64,000 nucleotides of DNA, taken from Shewanella glacialipiscicola (lineage in GTDB: Bacteria > Pseudomonadota > Gammaproteobacteria > Enterobacterales > Shewanellaceae). The stretch lies in contig NZ_JAKILU010000003.1 in assembly GCF_023283485.1 (NCBI RefSeq), positions 124,001 to 188,000 of the forward strand, written 5' to 3'. The translations under genes and the position numbers were made by a program. Of this stretch, positions 47,269 through 57,079 are shown one piece after another; position 1 is the stretch's first letter, and each line of letters begins with the position of its first letter. The notes below the pieces were generated by a model. The model ran no database searches, had not been told where the DNA came from, and saw only the letters and a program-made list of their open reading frames with translations.

Positions 47269-48318
47269 ATGAAATATTCCCGCGTATTTATTAATAGCCT
47301 GGCCTACGAACTGGCACCTGTTGTGGTTTCCAGTAGTGAGCTAGAGTCTCGTCTCGCTCCTTTGTATCAAAAGTTCCGTATTCCTATGGGACAGCTTGCC
47401 GCATTGACTGGGATCACCGAACGCCGCTGGTGGCCTAAAGGGCATCAATTGTCCGACGGTGCCATTAAGGCTGCCCGCAAAGCCATACTTGAAACGGGGA
47501 TTGATGTTGCTGATTTAGGCGCCGTGGTCTATACCGGTGTGTGCCGCGACCAACATGAACCCGCCACGGCTTGCCGTATTGCGGCCTCTTTGGGGGTGTC
47601 AAAAGACACCGCTATTTACGATATCAGCAACGCTTGCCTTGGGGTGTTATCGGGTATTTTAGATATTGCTAACCGCATTGAGTTGGGCCAAATTAAAGCA
47701 GGTATGGTGGTGTCATGTGAATCGGCAAGGGACATTGTTGATGTCACTATCGACAACATGCTCGCCGATCCGACCATGCAGAATTTTGCCCAGTCGCTGG
47801 CGACCTTAACCGGTGGTTCTGGCGCAGTAGCGGTTATCTTAACCGACGGCAGTTTGCCACTGACCAATGTGCGTCAGCATCAATTGCTCGGCGCATCGCA
47901 TTTATCGGCACCTGAGCATCACCAGCTATGTCAGTGGGGATTACAGGAAGTGGGGCATAATCTATATCGCGAGTTTATGCGAACCGATGCGGTCACCTTG
48001 TTAAAAGAAGGGGTTGAGCTGGCCAAACACACTTGGGATCATTTTCTTGAGCAGCGCAATTGGGTGGTTGATCAAGTTGATAAAGTGATTTGTCATCAAG
48101 TCGGTGCATCAAACCGCAGACAAGTGCTTAATGCACTGAATATTCCACCAGAGAAAGAATTCCCAACTTATCAGTTGCTTGGCAATATGGGTACCGTATC
48201 TTTACCTGTGACTGCGGCGATGGCGCACGATCAAGGTTTTTTACAGGCGGGCGACCAAGTGAGCTTTTTAGGCATAGGTAGTGGATTAAATTGTATGATG
48301 TTAGGCATTAAGTGGTAA
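47269..48318 (+). CDS. oleA: OleA, acyl-CoA head-to-head condensing thiolase
   Basis: The 349-aa protein is a ketoacyl-synthase III-type thiolase that condenses two acyl-CoAs to a 2-alkyl-3-ketoacyl acid. The nucleophile is Cys123 in I-S-N-A-C-L-G-V, and Glu97 in D-Q-H-E-P-A-T is exactly 26 residues earlier, the same spacing as the catalytic Glu and Cys of characterised OleA. A His in K-V-I-C-H-Q-V-G and Asn in G-S-G-L-N-C complete the site. In Shewanella this route makes long polyunsaturated hydrocarbons. It is the first gene of oleABCD. Confidence 0.96.
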   Translation: MKYSRVFINSLAYELAPVVVSSSELESRLAPLYQKFRIPMGQLAALTGITERRWWPKGHQLSDGAIKAARKAILETGIDVADLGAVVYTGVCRDQHEPATACRIAASLGVSKDTAIYDISNACLGVLSGILDIANRIELGQIKAGMVVSCESARDIVDVTIDNMLADPTMQNFAQSLATLTGGSGAVAVILTDGSLPLTNVRQHQLLGASHLSAPEHHQLCQWGLQEVGHNLYREFMRTDAVTLLKEGVELAKHTWDHFLEQRNWVVDQVDKVICHQVGASNRRQVLNALNIPPEKEFPTYQLLGNMGTVSLPVTAAMAHDQGFLQAGDQVSFLGIGSGLNCMMLGIKW

Positions 48319-48411
48319 AAGCGTTATAGGCCTTTTAATCTTGCACCCTAATATATTTATTCGCTTTAAATAGCGCTCGCGTTCAATAGTATTAAAAAGA
48401 TAGGAAGCGTT

Positions 48412-49359
48412 ATGTTAGACAATCTGTTGCCTTTTCAACGTCATTTTTTGAGCCGTAATGGCAACAAGCTGCATTATATAAACGAAGGCCAAGGCGAACC
48501 TGTGGTGATGGTTCACGGTAATCCTAGCTGGTCGTTTTATTACCGCAATTTAGTCAGCGCTTTAAAAGAGACTCACCAATGCATAGTGCCAGATCATATC
48601 GGCTGTGGTTTGTCAGATAAGCCCGACGATAGCGGTTATGATTATACGCTTAAGAGTCGAATTGATGATCTTGAGGCCCTGTTAGATAGCCTAAATGTTA
48701 AAGACAATATCACCTTAGTCGTCCACGATTGGGGCGGTATGATAGGTATGGGCTATGCGGCGCGTTATCCTGATCGTATTAAACGGTTAGTGATGTTAAA
48801 TACCGGTGCTTTTCACCTACCTAAGTCTAAGCCTTTCCCTTGGCCGTTGTGGGTCTGCCGTAATACCTTGTTAGGTACCGTGCTAGTACGTGGTTTTAAT
48901 GCTTTTTCATCTATTGCCTCCTATGTCGGCGTGAAGCGCCAACCTATGTCTAAATACATTCGTGAAGCCTATGTAGCGCCGTTTAACTCTTGGGCTAATC
49001 GGATTTCGACCCTGCGTTTTGTACAGGATATTCCGCTGCGTGAAGGGGACAGAAACTATCAATTAGTCTCTGATATTGCAGCGAGTTTGCCGCAATTTGC
49101 CAAAGTCCCAACGTTGATTTGTTGGGGCCTGAAAGACTTTGTATTTGATAAGCATTTTTTGGCCCAATGGCGCCAGCACATGCCGCAGGCAACTGTGCAT
49201 GAATTTGCCGATTGCGGTCACTACATTTTGGAAGATGCCAGTGATGAAGTCATTCACCACATCAAAGGCTTTATGTCTGAAGATGGGGCTGTGATAGAAA
49301 CGGCAGATGTAGACAGTTCAAATTCTAAAACGGCAGCGACTGAACAGGTCAACGGTTAA
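48412..49359 (+). CDS. oleB: OleB, beta-lactone decarboxylase
   Basis: This 315-aa alpha/beta-hydrolase is of haloalkane dehalogenase type, with H-G-N-P-S-W-S-F near residue 35, nucleophile Asp106 in V-V-H-D-W-G-G-M and a C-terminal D-C-G-H-Y-I-L-E-D with the catalytic His. In the ole pathway it removes CO2 from the cis-beta-lactone to give the alkene. Its TAA overlaps the ATG of oleC by one base, giving tight translational coupling. The last 25 residues are a polar tail. Confidence 0.95.
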   Translation: MLDNLLPFQRHFLSRNGNKLHYINEGQGEPVVMVHGNPSWSFYYRNLVSALKETHQCIVPDHIGCGLSDKPDDSGYDYTLKSRIDDLEALLDSLNVKDNITLVVHDWGGMIGMGYAARYPDRIKRLVMLNTGAFHLPKSKPFPWPLWVCRNTLLGTVLVRGFNAFSSIASYVGVKRQPMSKYIREAYVAPFNSWANRISTLRFVQDIPLREGDRNYQLVSDIAASLPQFAKVPTLICWGLKDFVFDKHFLAQWRQHMPQATVHEFADCGHYILEDASDEVIHHIKGFMSEDGAVIETADVDSSNSKTAATEQVNG

Positions 49360-51164
49360 TGTCGACGTTGTTTGCGACTGATGCTGCGGTTTTGGCTCAA
49401 TCCATATCCTTACCGAGCATGGCATCACCCGTTTTAGTCGAGAGTCATGCCAATATTTGCCGCCACCTTAAACAAGCGGCCCATGCAATACCCCATCATC
49501 TTGCGGTGGCAGTGCAACAGGCGCATGGCGCATCGGTGGCGAATTTACGTTATAGCGAGTTAGATTTCCTTAATCTAGATAAGCAGAGCGATACCATCGC
49601 TTTTGCGCTTAATGCCCATGGTATTGAACGCGGCATGAAGGCTGTGCTGATGGTGACTCCAAGCCTCGATTTTTTTGCCTTAACCTTTGCACTGTTTAAA
49701 GCCGGTATCATCCCCATTCTGGTGGACCCGGGTATGGGCATTAATAATCTTAAACAGTGTTTTGAAAAAGCGTCGCCCGATGCCTTTATTGGTATTCCTA
49801 AGGCCCATGTTGCCAGACGATTATTTGGTTGGGGTAAGGGCAGTATTCGATCATTACTCAATGTGGATGGCGGTAAAGTTGACCTAGCCGCTAAGCTGAT
49901 GAAGATACTGACTGGCTCGATAAGTTTATCGACCTTGCTGCAATACACCTCAACGAAAAACACCTCAACGCAACACATTGAATATCCAATGGTGATGCTA
50001 AAGCCTAATGAAATGGCGGCGATTTTATTCACCAGTGGCAGCACAGGTACGCCAAAGGGCGTTGTGTACAGTCATGGGATGTTTGAAGCGCAAATTCAAG
50101 CGCTTAAAAATGATTATGGTATTACCCACGGTGAGCGCGACTTAGCCACGTTTCCGTTATTTTCGCTGTTTGGCCCGGCGCTTGGAATGGCATCTATCGT
50201 GCCGCATATGGATGCCAGTAAACCGATTACCGCTAATCCCGAATTCCTGTTTGCAGCGATTGAAAAATATCAATGCAGTAATATTTTTGTAAATCCTGCT
50301 TTATTAGAGCGTTTAGGCCGTGCAGGCCAACAAAAACAACATAAGCTACCCAGCGTACAGCGGGTTATTTCAGCCGGTGCACCTGCGACTATCGCCTCTA
50401 TTGCCCGCTTTAAGCAAATGCTTAACCCAGATGTGCTGATTCTCAACTCTTACGGTGCAACTGAATCGCTGCCCATTAGCATGATTGCCAGTAATGATTT
50501 ATTTACCACCACAGATATCACAGATAACGGCGGCGGCATTTGTGTTGGGCGCGCGATTGACGGCGTGACGATTGGTATTATTGGCATAAGTGAAGATGTC
50601 ATCCCTCTATGGAATGAGGCATTGCTGCTTAATTGCGGCGAAATCGGCGAGATTGTTGTGCAAGGGCCTATGGTGAGCCATGCCTACTATCAGCTCGATG
50701 GCGCGACAGCGATAGCTAAAATTTGGGACACCGAAAATAACAGCGTAAGGCATCGCATGGGCGACTTGGGTTATCTGGATGATCAAGGCCGATTATGGAT
50801 GTGTGGTCGTAAGACCCACAGAGTCGATGCCACTCGTAAAGGACAGTTTGCGAAACGCTATTATTCTATTCCTTGCGAGCGCATTTTTAATACGCACCCT
50901 AATGTAAAACGTTCGGCATTAGTGGCGGTAACGGTAGCGAACGAGATAGAACCATTAATCTGTATCGAGCTTGATAGGTCACTGGTATGCAATAAAAGCC
51001 AGCAGCTATATCAAGATCTCGTCACTATTGCCGAGCAATTTGCTCAAACTCAGGGTATAAGACGCTTTCTTATTCATCCTGATTTTCCTGTTGATATACG
51101 GCATAACGCCAAAATTTTTAGAGAAAAATTAGCCGTTTGGGCGCAATCACAAACAAAGGGTTAA
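49359..51164 (+). CDS. oleC: OleC, beta-lactone synthetase (AMP-ligase fold)
   Basis: This 601-aa ANL-superfamily enzyme has the P-loop [15 protein letters not shown] near residue 225, S-Y-G-A-T-E-S-L-P near 365 and H-R-M-G-D-L-G-Y near 467. OleC converts the beta-hydroxy acid from OleD into a beta-lactone using ATP. It does not make a CoA ester, which separates it from true acyl-CoA ligases. It overlaps oleB by one base. Confidence 0.94.
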   Translation: MSTLFATDAAVLAQSISLPSMASPVLVESHANICRHLKQAAHAIPHHLAVAVQQAHGASVANLRYSELDFLNLDKQSDTIAFALNAHGIERGMKAVLMVTPSLDFFALTFALFKAGIIPILVDPGMGINNLKQCFEKASPDAFIGIPKAHVARRLFGWGKGSIRSLLNVDGGKVDLAAKLMKILTGSISLSTLLQYTSTKNTSTQHIEYPMVMLKPNEMAAILFTSGSTGTPKGVVYSHGMFEAQIQALKNDYGITHGERDLATFPLFSLFGPALGMASIVPHMDASKPITANPEFLFAAIEKYQCSNIFVNPALLERLGRAGQQKQHKLPSVQRVISAGAPATIASIARFKQMLNPDVLILNSYGATESLPISMIASNDLFTTTDITDNGGGICVGRAIDGVTIGIIGISEDVIPLWNEALLLNCGEIGEIVVQGPMVSHAYYQLDGATAIAKIWDTENNSVRHRMGDLGYLDDQGRLWMCGRKTHRVDATRKGQFAKRYYSIPCERIFNTHPNVKRSALVAVTVANEIEPLICIELDRSLVCNKSQQLYQDLVTIAEQFAQTQGIRRFLIHPDFPVDIRHNAKIFREKLAVWAQSQTKG

Positions 51165-51317
51165 TGTTAACCTCAGCGATCTTCTGCCTGCCTTTTTACG
51201 CTATAGTCTGTGCCCATGTTAACTAAGCTTGCTTAACTTCTTAGCCTTTATGCTTATTTTGTAAATGCTTACACAGACTTTTAAGTCTCATATTAATGAG
51301 CAGAAATGGATATCTAA

Positions 51318-52433
51318 ATGACGATAGACCCAATTAATAGTACGGCGCTAACGCAGTATCATGCACTTGAGCAAACCGCACTTAAGCAGCTCGCCCTTAA
51401 GGTGTCGCACGCCTTTGTAACAGGCGCGGGGGGATTTTTAGGTAAAGCTATTTGTGTACGCTTATTAGCTGCGGGTATTAAGGTTACTGGCTTTGCACGC
51501 GGCCATTACCCCGAACTTGAAGCGCTAGGCGTGATTATGCATCAAGGAGATTTAGTCAATAAAGAGGCACTGCAACAGGCGATGCAAGGCTGCGATATGG
51601 TGTTTCATGTTGCTTCTAAAGCAGGTGTTTGGGGCGATAGAGATAGTTATTTTTGCCCTAACGTCAAGGGCGCTGCTAATGTGCTTGCTGTTTGTAAGGC
51701 ATTAAAAATAAATAAGTTAGTCTACACAAGTACGCCGAGCGTGACCTTTGCGGGACAAGATGAATCCGGTATTGATGAATCTACGCCCTATGCAACATCA
51801 TTCCTTAATTATTATGCCCATTCCAAAGCTATCGCCGAAAAGATGATACTGGATGCTAATCAAGTGAGTGATACCGCGACTGCGAATACTGATATAGCTC
51901 AAATGCCTTATGCGCTGAAAACCGTCGCACTACGACCACATTTGATCTGGGGCGCTGGCGATCCTCATTTGGTGCCTCGAGTACTAGCGCGTGGCCGTTT
52001 AGGTAAGCTAAAACTGGTTGGGCATGAAGATAAGCTGGTCGATACTATCTACATTGATAACGCTGCTTACGCCCATGTACTGGCGGCGCTTGAGTTATGC
52101 GAGCCCCAGCCTAAGTGTCAAGGTAAAGCCTATTTTTTGAGTAACGATGAGCCGATCACTATGGCAAAAATGCTCAACCTGATTCTGGCCTGTGATGGTT
52201 TACCTCCTGTGACAAAACGGGTTTCTAAATCAGTCGCTTATGTGGTAGGCGCAGTATTAGAAAGTGTATATTTGCTGCTAAAGAAGCAAGACGAACCCAT
52301 GATGACGCGCTTCGTTGCACGGCAGTTATCCTGCAGCCATTATTTTGATATCAGCGCAGCCAAGCGAGATCTCGGCTATGGTGCACTAGTCTCTATCAAT
52401 GAAGGGATGGCAAGGCTTAAAGCATCATTGTAG
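51318..52433 (+). CDS. oleD: OleD, NADPH-dependent 2-alkyl-3-ketoacid reductase
   Basis: The 371-aa extended-SDR protein has the glycine motif V-T-G-A-G-G-F-L-G-K near residue 36 and Y-Y-A-H-S-K as the catalytic Tyr/Lys. It reduces the keto acid from OleA to the 2-alkyl-3-hydroxy acid. A 150-bp gap separates it from oleC. It ends at a strong hairpin, so it is the last gene of the operon. Confidence 0.95.
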   Translation: MTIDPINSTALTQYHALEQTALKQLALKVSHAFVTGAGGFLGKAICVRLLAAGIKVTGFARGHYPELEALGVIMHQGDLVNKEALQQAMQGCDMVFHVASKAGVWGDRDSYFCPNVKGAANVLAVCKALKINKLVYTSTPSVTFAGQDESGIDESTPYATSFLNYYAHSKAIAEKMILDANQVSDTATANTDIAQMPYALKTVALRPHLIWGAGDPHLVPRVLARGRLGKLKLVGHEDKLVDTIYIDNAAYAHVLAALELCEPQPKCQGKAYFLSNDEPITMAKMLNLILACDGLPPVTKRVSKSVAYVVGAVLESVYLLLKKQDEPMMTRFVARQLSCSHYFDISAAKRDLGYGALVSINEGMARLKASL

Positions 52434-52437
52434 TAAG

Positions 52438-52466
52438 CCAATGAGGACTTTATGAGTCCTCATTGG
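52438..52466. terminator. Hairpin between oleD and the GSCFA gene
   Basis: CCAATGAGGACT and its exact complement flank TTATG. The short U-rich tail makes it a probable terminator for oleD and for the convergent gene. Confidence 0.75.
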
Positions 52467-52474
52467 TATGAGTT

Positions 52475-54223
52475 TTAGGTGTTTTCAGAGATAATCTTTA
52501 ATAACTTATTTGCTAGCCATTTATAATATAATGAATTTCCGTGGATCCAATCATGCGGAGCATCTGGAGTGCCGATATCTGAGGCGTACATCATTGGAGT
52601 ATCAATTTCATCATCGAATGTTTTTGCCGCATTAAAAAATAAAATATCAAACTGTGACCACAAGTATTCAATTGCGTCAAAGTAAGAATATATTAGTCCT
52701 ACCATTGAGTGCGATTCTTCAAAGTGACGAGAGAATGGTGGATCAGAAACCACGATAACAGTATGTCCTCTATCCTTCATTGCCAATAATATTGAAAGTT
52801 GTTGTGATTGGTCTTCATGAAAAAAATCGACATAATTTTGCAGAGTAATATTCTTAATATCTGCATCTTCTTGTTTCTGAAGCCATGTGAAAAATCTAGC
52901 GACTGTTTGATGAGTTTGTAAACCAATATTTGAGATAATAACCGACTTTTCTTGAAAGTGAGATTCCTCATGTGCCTGTAGATTTTTCAATATAGGTGCA
53001 TAAAGCTGGCGTGAGGCGGCGTTTTCTAGTGGTACAAAATATTCAGTTGGGCATATTGAGAATTTGCCTTGAGCAAATCCTGAACCATTCATTACCATAC
53101 CGCCAGTAAACGTAACCTTCATTTCCATGAGTGCTGTAGCTAACTTACCCATGTGGCTATCACCGAGTAATGTTAATTTATTTACTGTGGTGTGATTTAA
53201 ATTACTCGGTAGTTTGTTTAATGCCTCTAAACGTTCTTCATCACAAACGGTTTCTTCGTGCTGCTCTTTCTTGTTTTTTTGTGATGAATGTATTTCACCA
53301 TTAGAAAATGCTGATTTGAAGTGGCTCATAACATATTCAATCGCATCATTTGACACAGTTCTTCGATTCGCATTAAATCTAAAATCATCAACATTATTGA
53401 CGGTTATAATTTCAAATGATGGGAAATAGTCAAAAAAATCATCATTATCAGATAGGTAACCAACAACAGCTCGTAGTACTGATTTAGAGTATTGGTTTGC
53501 TACAAGAATATGTTTATCTGATGCTGTTGCTGTAAGAGGGACGGGAGATACTGTCAAAATTATTTTAATTTTTGGGTTGATATGTTTAATTATATCTTTT
53601 ATTTCTAATAAATCAGATTGTATTTCATTATAATTAAATTCATGAAAAGAAAAAATATTCTCATTAAACTCTCCTGCTATAACCCCAGGGCAACTCGGGT
53701 AAAAAATATTATCTAAATCTTTCCAAGCCTCAGTTAAACCTAAAGTAAATATAAGCACGTTAGTGTTTTTTAACGTATCTAACAGCTCATTTTTTGCTGC
53801 ATTCCTCGAGTCTTGCAATGTATCTTCCGAGTCAAAGCCTTCAGGGAAAACACTCGGTCTAAGTAAATCAAGGTAACGTCCCATTTTTTCATCATAATAA
53901 ATATCGAATTCATTATTTGAACGGCTTGATTGCAACCATTGTAGTAAACATCTAGGGGTATATACATTGCCAAAAGCAAAGCTTGATATTTGCTTTTTAT
54001 CAAGTTGACTACGGTTAAATGAATAATCATTCTCGAGTAACCATTTCCCAACATGTTGAGCAAAACATGAGCCTATAGATGATATTTTACTATCTTCTTT
54101 TGATATAAGTAGGCTATGAATTGACTTAAATGGTTCATCTCCTAAGTTAACTTGTGCAACACCCGTTTTCCAAAAGAATTTTTCTGCTTTTTCACTATAG
54201 GGAGTAATGGGCTGTGTGGTCAT
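52475..54223 (-). CDS. GSCFA plus SGNH-like two-domain protein
   Basis: The 582-aa protein has an N-terminal GSCFA domain: I-G-S-C-F-A-Q-H near residues 50-57, F-T-L-G-L-T-E-A-W near 159 and T-V-S-P-V-P-L near 224. After a polar linker (about 305-345, rich in S, K, E, Q) comes a second SGNH-type unit with L-L-G-D-S-H-M-G at 352-359, N-G-S-G-F near 379 and D-W-I-H-G-N near 558-563, the Asp and His of an SGNH triad. Both halves resemble GDSL-type esterases, so the protein may add or remove acyl groups on a glycan. There is no signal peptide. The gene is AT-rich and likely acquired. Confidence 0.75.
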   Translation of the reverse strand: MTTQPITPYSEKAEKFFWKTGVAQVNLGDEPFKSIHSLLISKEDSKISSIGSCFAQHVGKWLLENDYSFNRSQLDKKQISSFAFGNVYTPRCLLQWLQSSRSNNEFDIYYDEKMGRYLDLLRPSVFPEGFDSEDTLQDSRNAAKNELLDTLKNTNVLIFTLGLTEAWKDLDNIFYPSCPGVIAGEFNENIFSFHEFNYNEIQSDLLEIKDIIKHINPKIKIILTVSPVPLTATASDKHILVANQYSKSVLRAVVGYLSDNDDFFDYFPSFEIITVNNVDDFRFNANRRTVSNDAIEYVMSHFKSAFSNGEIHSSQKNKKEQHEETVCDEERLEALNKLPSNLNHTTVNKLTLLGDSHMGKLATALMEMKVTFTGGMVMNGSGFAQGKFSICPTEYFVPLENAASRQLYAPILKNLQAHEESHFQEKSVIISNIGLQTHQTVARFFTWLQKQEDADIKNITLQNYVDFFHEDQSQQLSILLAMKDRGHTVIVVSDPPFSRHFEESHSMVGLIYSYFDAIEYLWSQFDILFFNAAKTFDDEIDTPMMYASDIGTPDAPHDWIHGNSLYYKWLANKLLKIISENT

Positions 54224-54586
54224 AAGATAACTCCATTTTGAAATATTTAATCAATAAAATTTATAAACACTCAGGAATTATATAAAAATAGAAATTATTT
54301 ATACTTAACTCGAAAGCTTTTTAGGTATTTAATCATAAAAATCATGACAGAAATGAATAATGATTAAATTAGTGTTGACTCATCTGTTGGTTTTTGGCAT
54401 TTAGGAATGATGTTTTACTGTTACATTTATATTCTATCATTCTAAACGTCAACGTTGTCCTTAAGGTATATATGATGTAAGAGACTAACTATAGAGTTCG
54501 TTTATGTTGTCTTACTTTACAATAGATATTATAGAAGCAGTAGCTATTGTGCTGATAAAAGTTAAATCTGGAGATTTTTTAGGTAA
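54224..54586. other. AT-rich intergenic stretch
   Basis: This region upstream of the GSCFA gene is markedly richer in A and T than the ole genes and holds no ORF that I can support. With the GSCFA gene it makes a compositional island of about 2.1 kb. Confidence 0.5.
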
Positions 54587-54622
54587 AAACATGATGAGCT
54601 TTGTATAAGGCAATTAACGGTT

Positions 54623-54820
54623 TTGTCGGTAATCAGTTGGCCGCTGTGGTGGTTTCTTTATCGTGATACGCCGCGGGAAGTGAATTCGATTGCCTTACTG
54701 TTCTTCTGCAGTGTTTTTACTGGGTTACTTGCCTTACTGTTCTTCTGCAGTGTTTTTACTGGGTTACTTGCCTTACATCTTATTGTCTTGGCTTACCGTC
54801 GCCTCAGAGGGCGAGAGTAA
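54623..54820 (+). CDS. Small hydrophobic ORF with an internal duplication, uncertain
   Basis: A 65-codon frame from TTG 54623 encodes a tryptophan-rich start (W-P-L-W-W-F-L-Y) and a membrane segment in which A-L-L-F-F-C-S-V-F-T-G-L-L appears twice in tandem, then a basic R-R-L-R-G-R-E tail. The start is doubtful: the same frame is open back to 54587 with no ATG, and no well-placed ribosome site is present. It may be the remains of a small membrane-protein gene whose 5' end was lost next to the AT-rich island. Confidence 0.35.
   Translation: MSVISWPLWWFLYRDTPREVNSIALLFFCSVFTGLLALLFFCSVFTGLLALHLIVLAYRRLRGRE
54692..54769 (+). repeat. Two-copy 39-bp tandem duplication
   Basis: A 39-bp unit beginning GCCTTACTGTTCTTCTGCAG is present twice without differences (54692-54730 and 54731-54769). 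Because 39 is a multiple of three the reading frame is kept and 13 residues are duplicated. Confidence 0.9.
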
Positions 54821-54851
54821 GCCAAGTTTTCTTTCTTTTTAATTCTTATAC

Positions 54852-56471
54852 TTAACTTACCGCTGTTTTTTCATGCATCATTCTCTTCATGAGTGGCGCT
54901 AGGGCGAAGAAAACGCACGCCATCACTACGCCAATTTGTGCTGAAAAGATAAACAGTTGCTCATACAATGCCATGGCACTCGGTACGTCACTTATCGTAC
55001 CGCCTTGAGTATCAATTGCGGCGAGTTTGTTTAATTCGGCGGCTAATATTTCAGAATAAGAAGTCCCGAGAAACCAAGCGCCCATCATCACGCTGACAAC
55101 GCGTTTGACTGAAAGCTGAGTTACGGCAGATAAACCGATAGGTGATAGCAATAACTCACCGATTTCTAATATAAAATACGCTGCAACTAAAAACCAAATA
55201 CTTACAAAACCACTGCTTAGCGGCATTTGGATCCCAAGCACTAATACCATAAAAGATAACCCCGCGAATAAAATGCCGAGTGCCGTTTTAACCGGTTTGC
55301 TTGGATCGCAGTTTTTACGCGCAAGGGCAGGCCATAGCCAAGCGAAGATGGGCGATAAGCTGATCACAAAGAAGGCGCCGAGGAAGGTTAGTTGCCCCGC
55401 ACTCCATTCTAGCCCCAGCATATTACGGTCCATTACACGGTCCGAAAATGCCACCCAAGAGCCATAGGTTTGCTCATATAATGCGAAGAAAACCAAGCCT
55501 GCGAGGATAAATAGCAGTAAAGCTGACATCTGTTGACGTTCAATCGGATTACAGTGTTTGACCATAAACCAGCCAATACCCAGAGTAAGGAGTAGTGATA
55601 CTGAATGCAGGAACCAGATCACAGGACTGACGGCTGGCAATAAACTGCTGATAGAAAGCACAAGAGAATGGGTTTGAATTAATCCCCAAACCAGCACAAC
55701 ACTACCGATGGCACTTAAGTAAATCCATTGCTCTGTAGTGATACCGGCGGTTTTCTTTAAAATCTGCGCGGGATCTCTTGGTTCTGCGTAACCCTGTAGG
55801 TGTTTTTTGCCACGAATAAATACGATGAGTCCGACTAACATGCCTAAACCCGCTAGACCAAAACCATACTTCCAACCATAGGTTTCACCTAAATAAGCGC
55901 AAATTAATGGGGCTAAGGTTGCGCCTAAGTTGATACCTGCATAGAAAATGGTAAAGCCAGAATCACGCTTGGGGGATGTCGCTGGATAAAGCTGGCCGAC
56001 GATGGTAGAAATGTTGGGCTTTAAAAAACCAACGCCGACAATGATTAAGGCCAACGATAGATAAAAAACCTGTAGTGCTTGTTCATCCCGCTGAACTTCA
56101 CCAGCGATAATCACCGCTTGGTGGCCTTCATAGGCCATACCCAAGTGGCCGAGCACTAATAACACACCGCCGAAGATGACCGCTTTGCGCATGCCAATAT
56201 AACGGTCGGCTAATAAACCACCGACCACAGGCATGGCATACACTAATGCACCGTAGGCACCAATGACGTTATAGCCAAACTCATCGGTAAACAGATGATA
56301 TTTAATGAGATAAAGAAACAGTAACGCTTTCATGCCATAGAAGGAGAAGCGTTCCCACATTTCGGTAAAAAAACAGACATACAAACCTTTAGGGTGCCCA
56401 AACAGCATTTCAGGTTGGTGCGAATGGTATGTGTTTGGTATTAGGTGCAAAGGATTTTGTTCTAGTGACAC
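54852..56471 (-). CDS. POT-family proton-dependent oligopeptide transporter
   Basis: This 539-aa MFS protein starts at a GTG with GGGAG upstream. It has the POT signature F-F-T-E-M-W-E-R-F-S-F-Y-G-M near residue 33, the second family motif F-Y-A-G-I-N-L-G-A near 175, and about 14 membrane helices. POT proteins import di- and tripeptides with protons. Exact peptide specificity and which dtp paralogue it corresponds to are undetermined. It is a single gene. Confidence 0.93.
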   Translation of the reverse strand: MSLEQNPLHLIPNTYHSHQPEMLFGHPKGLYVCFFTEMWERFSFYGMKALLFLYLIKYHLFTDEFGYNVIGAYGALVYAMPVVGGLLADRYIGMRKAVIFGGVLLVLGHLGMAYEGHQAVIIAGEVQRDEQALQVFYLSLALIIVGVGFLKPNISTIVGQLYPATSPKRDSGFTIFYAGINLGATLAPLICAYLGETYGWKYGFGLAGLGMLVGLIVFIRGKKHLQGYAEPRDPAQILKKTAGITTEQWIYLSAIGSVVLVWGLIQTHSLVLSISSLLPAVSPVIWFLHSVSLLLTLGIGWFMVKHCNPIERQQMSALLLFILAGLVFFALYEQTYGSWVAFSDRVMDRNMLGLEWSAGQLTFLGAFFVISLSPIFAWLWPALARKNCDPSKPVKTALGILFAGLSFMVLVLGIQMPLSSGFVSIWFLVAAYFILEIGELLLSPIGLSAVTQLSVKRVVSVMMGAWFLGTSYSEILAAELNKLAAIDTQGGTISDVPSAMALYEQLFIFSAQIGVVMACVFFALAPLMKRMMHEKTAVS

Positions 56472-57079
56472 TTAAAACTCCCATTGCTGGCGCTTTATGC
56501 GCCGAGCCGTTATTGATTCATTTTATCGTAATGAATTTTATTAATTATTTTTCATTATTTATGGTTATTGCAGTGCTGTTGATTGCTGAAAGACGGCGCT
56601 GTAGCTGCAGTTAATCACACTCGGCTGGCATGGAACAGTCAAGGGGCTTGAAAGTGAGAAATATTTTACCTATATATCGATTATGACCATTATTTAATGC
56701 ATTGTTTTTGTGGTGATAAACCATACTAAATGCTTAAATTTATTCATTTTCAGTTAATAAATCAGTGTTAAATAGTGGACAGAATACCGCAGCCAAAATA
56801 TGAGTGCGATTAAGTTTGTAGTCTCTTAATGACGGAGTTCAGTCCTAAATATGCTCAGTTAGCGTGATGATCCTTTTATGCTTATCTAGATTTATTTCCT
56901 GAGAATAAACAGAATAAAGAATGCCGAAGTGCGATATTGCTAGAGGAGTAACAATAAGTGACCGCAGCTTAAATCGTATGCCGGTTCTAATAGAAGGAGC
57001 TGCCGGACTCAATGTAATGTTTTATAACATCAATATTCAAAATCTACATGCCGAACGTTATGTGTAATTAAGGAAAATT
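56472..57079. other. 608-bp region between the POT and terC genes
   Basis: No protein gene is convincing. A TAGAGGAGTAAC sequence near 56940 and two CCGG-containing segments (near 56980 and 57002) faintly recall parts of the yybP-ykoY manganese riboswitch found before terC/alx genes elsewhere, but the remaining conserved loops are not recognisable. Confidence 0.35.

Noticed and set aside
52475..54223. Assigning the GSCFA gene to the ole operon as a fifth gene
   Set aside because: It is convergent with oleD, separated by a hairpin, and differs in composition, so adjacency alone does not make it part of olefin synthesis.
56429..56614. 61-codon plus-strand frame at the start of the POT gene
   Set aside because: It overlaps the POT start antisense and has no ribosome site; its hydrophobic run is AT-rich noise.
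56949..57063. Possible attC between TAACAA and GTTATGTG ahead of terC
   Set aside because: The boxes resemble attC cores, but the inward arms are not complementary and no cassette ORF is linked.
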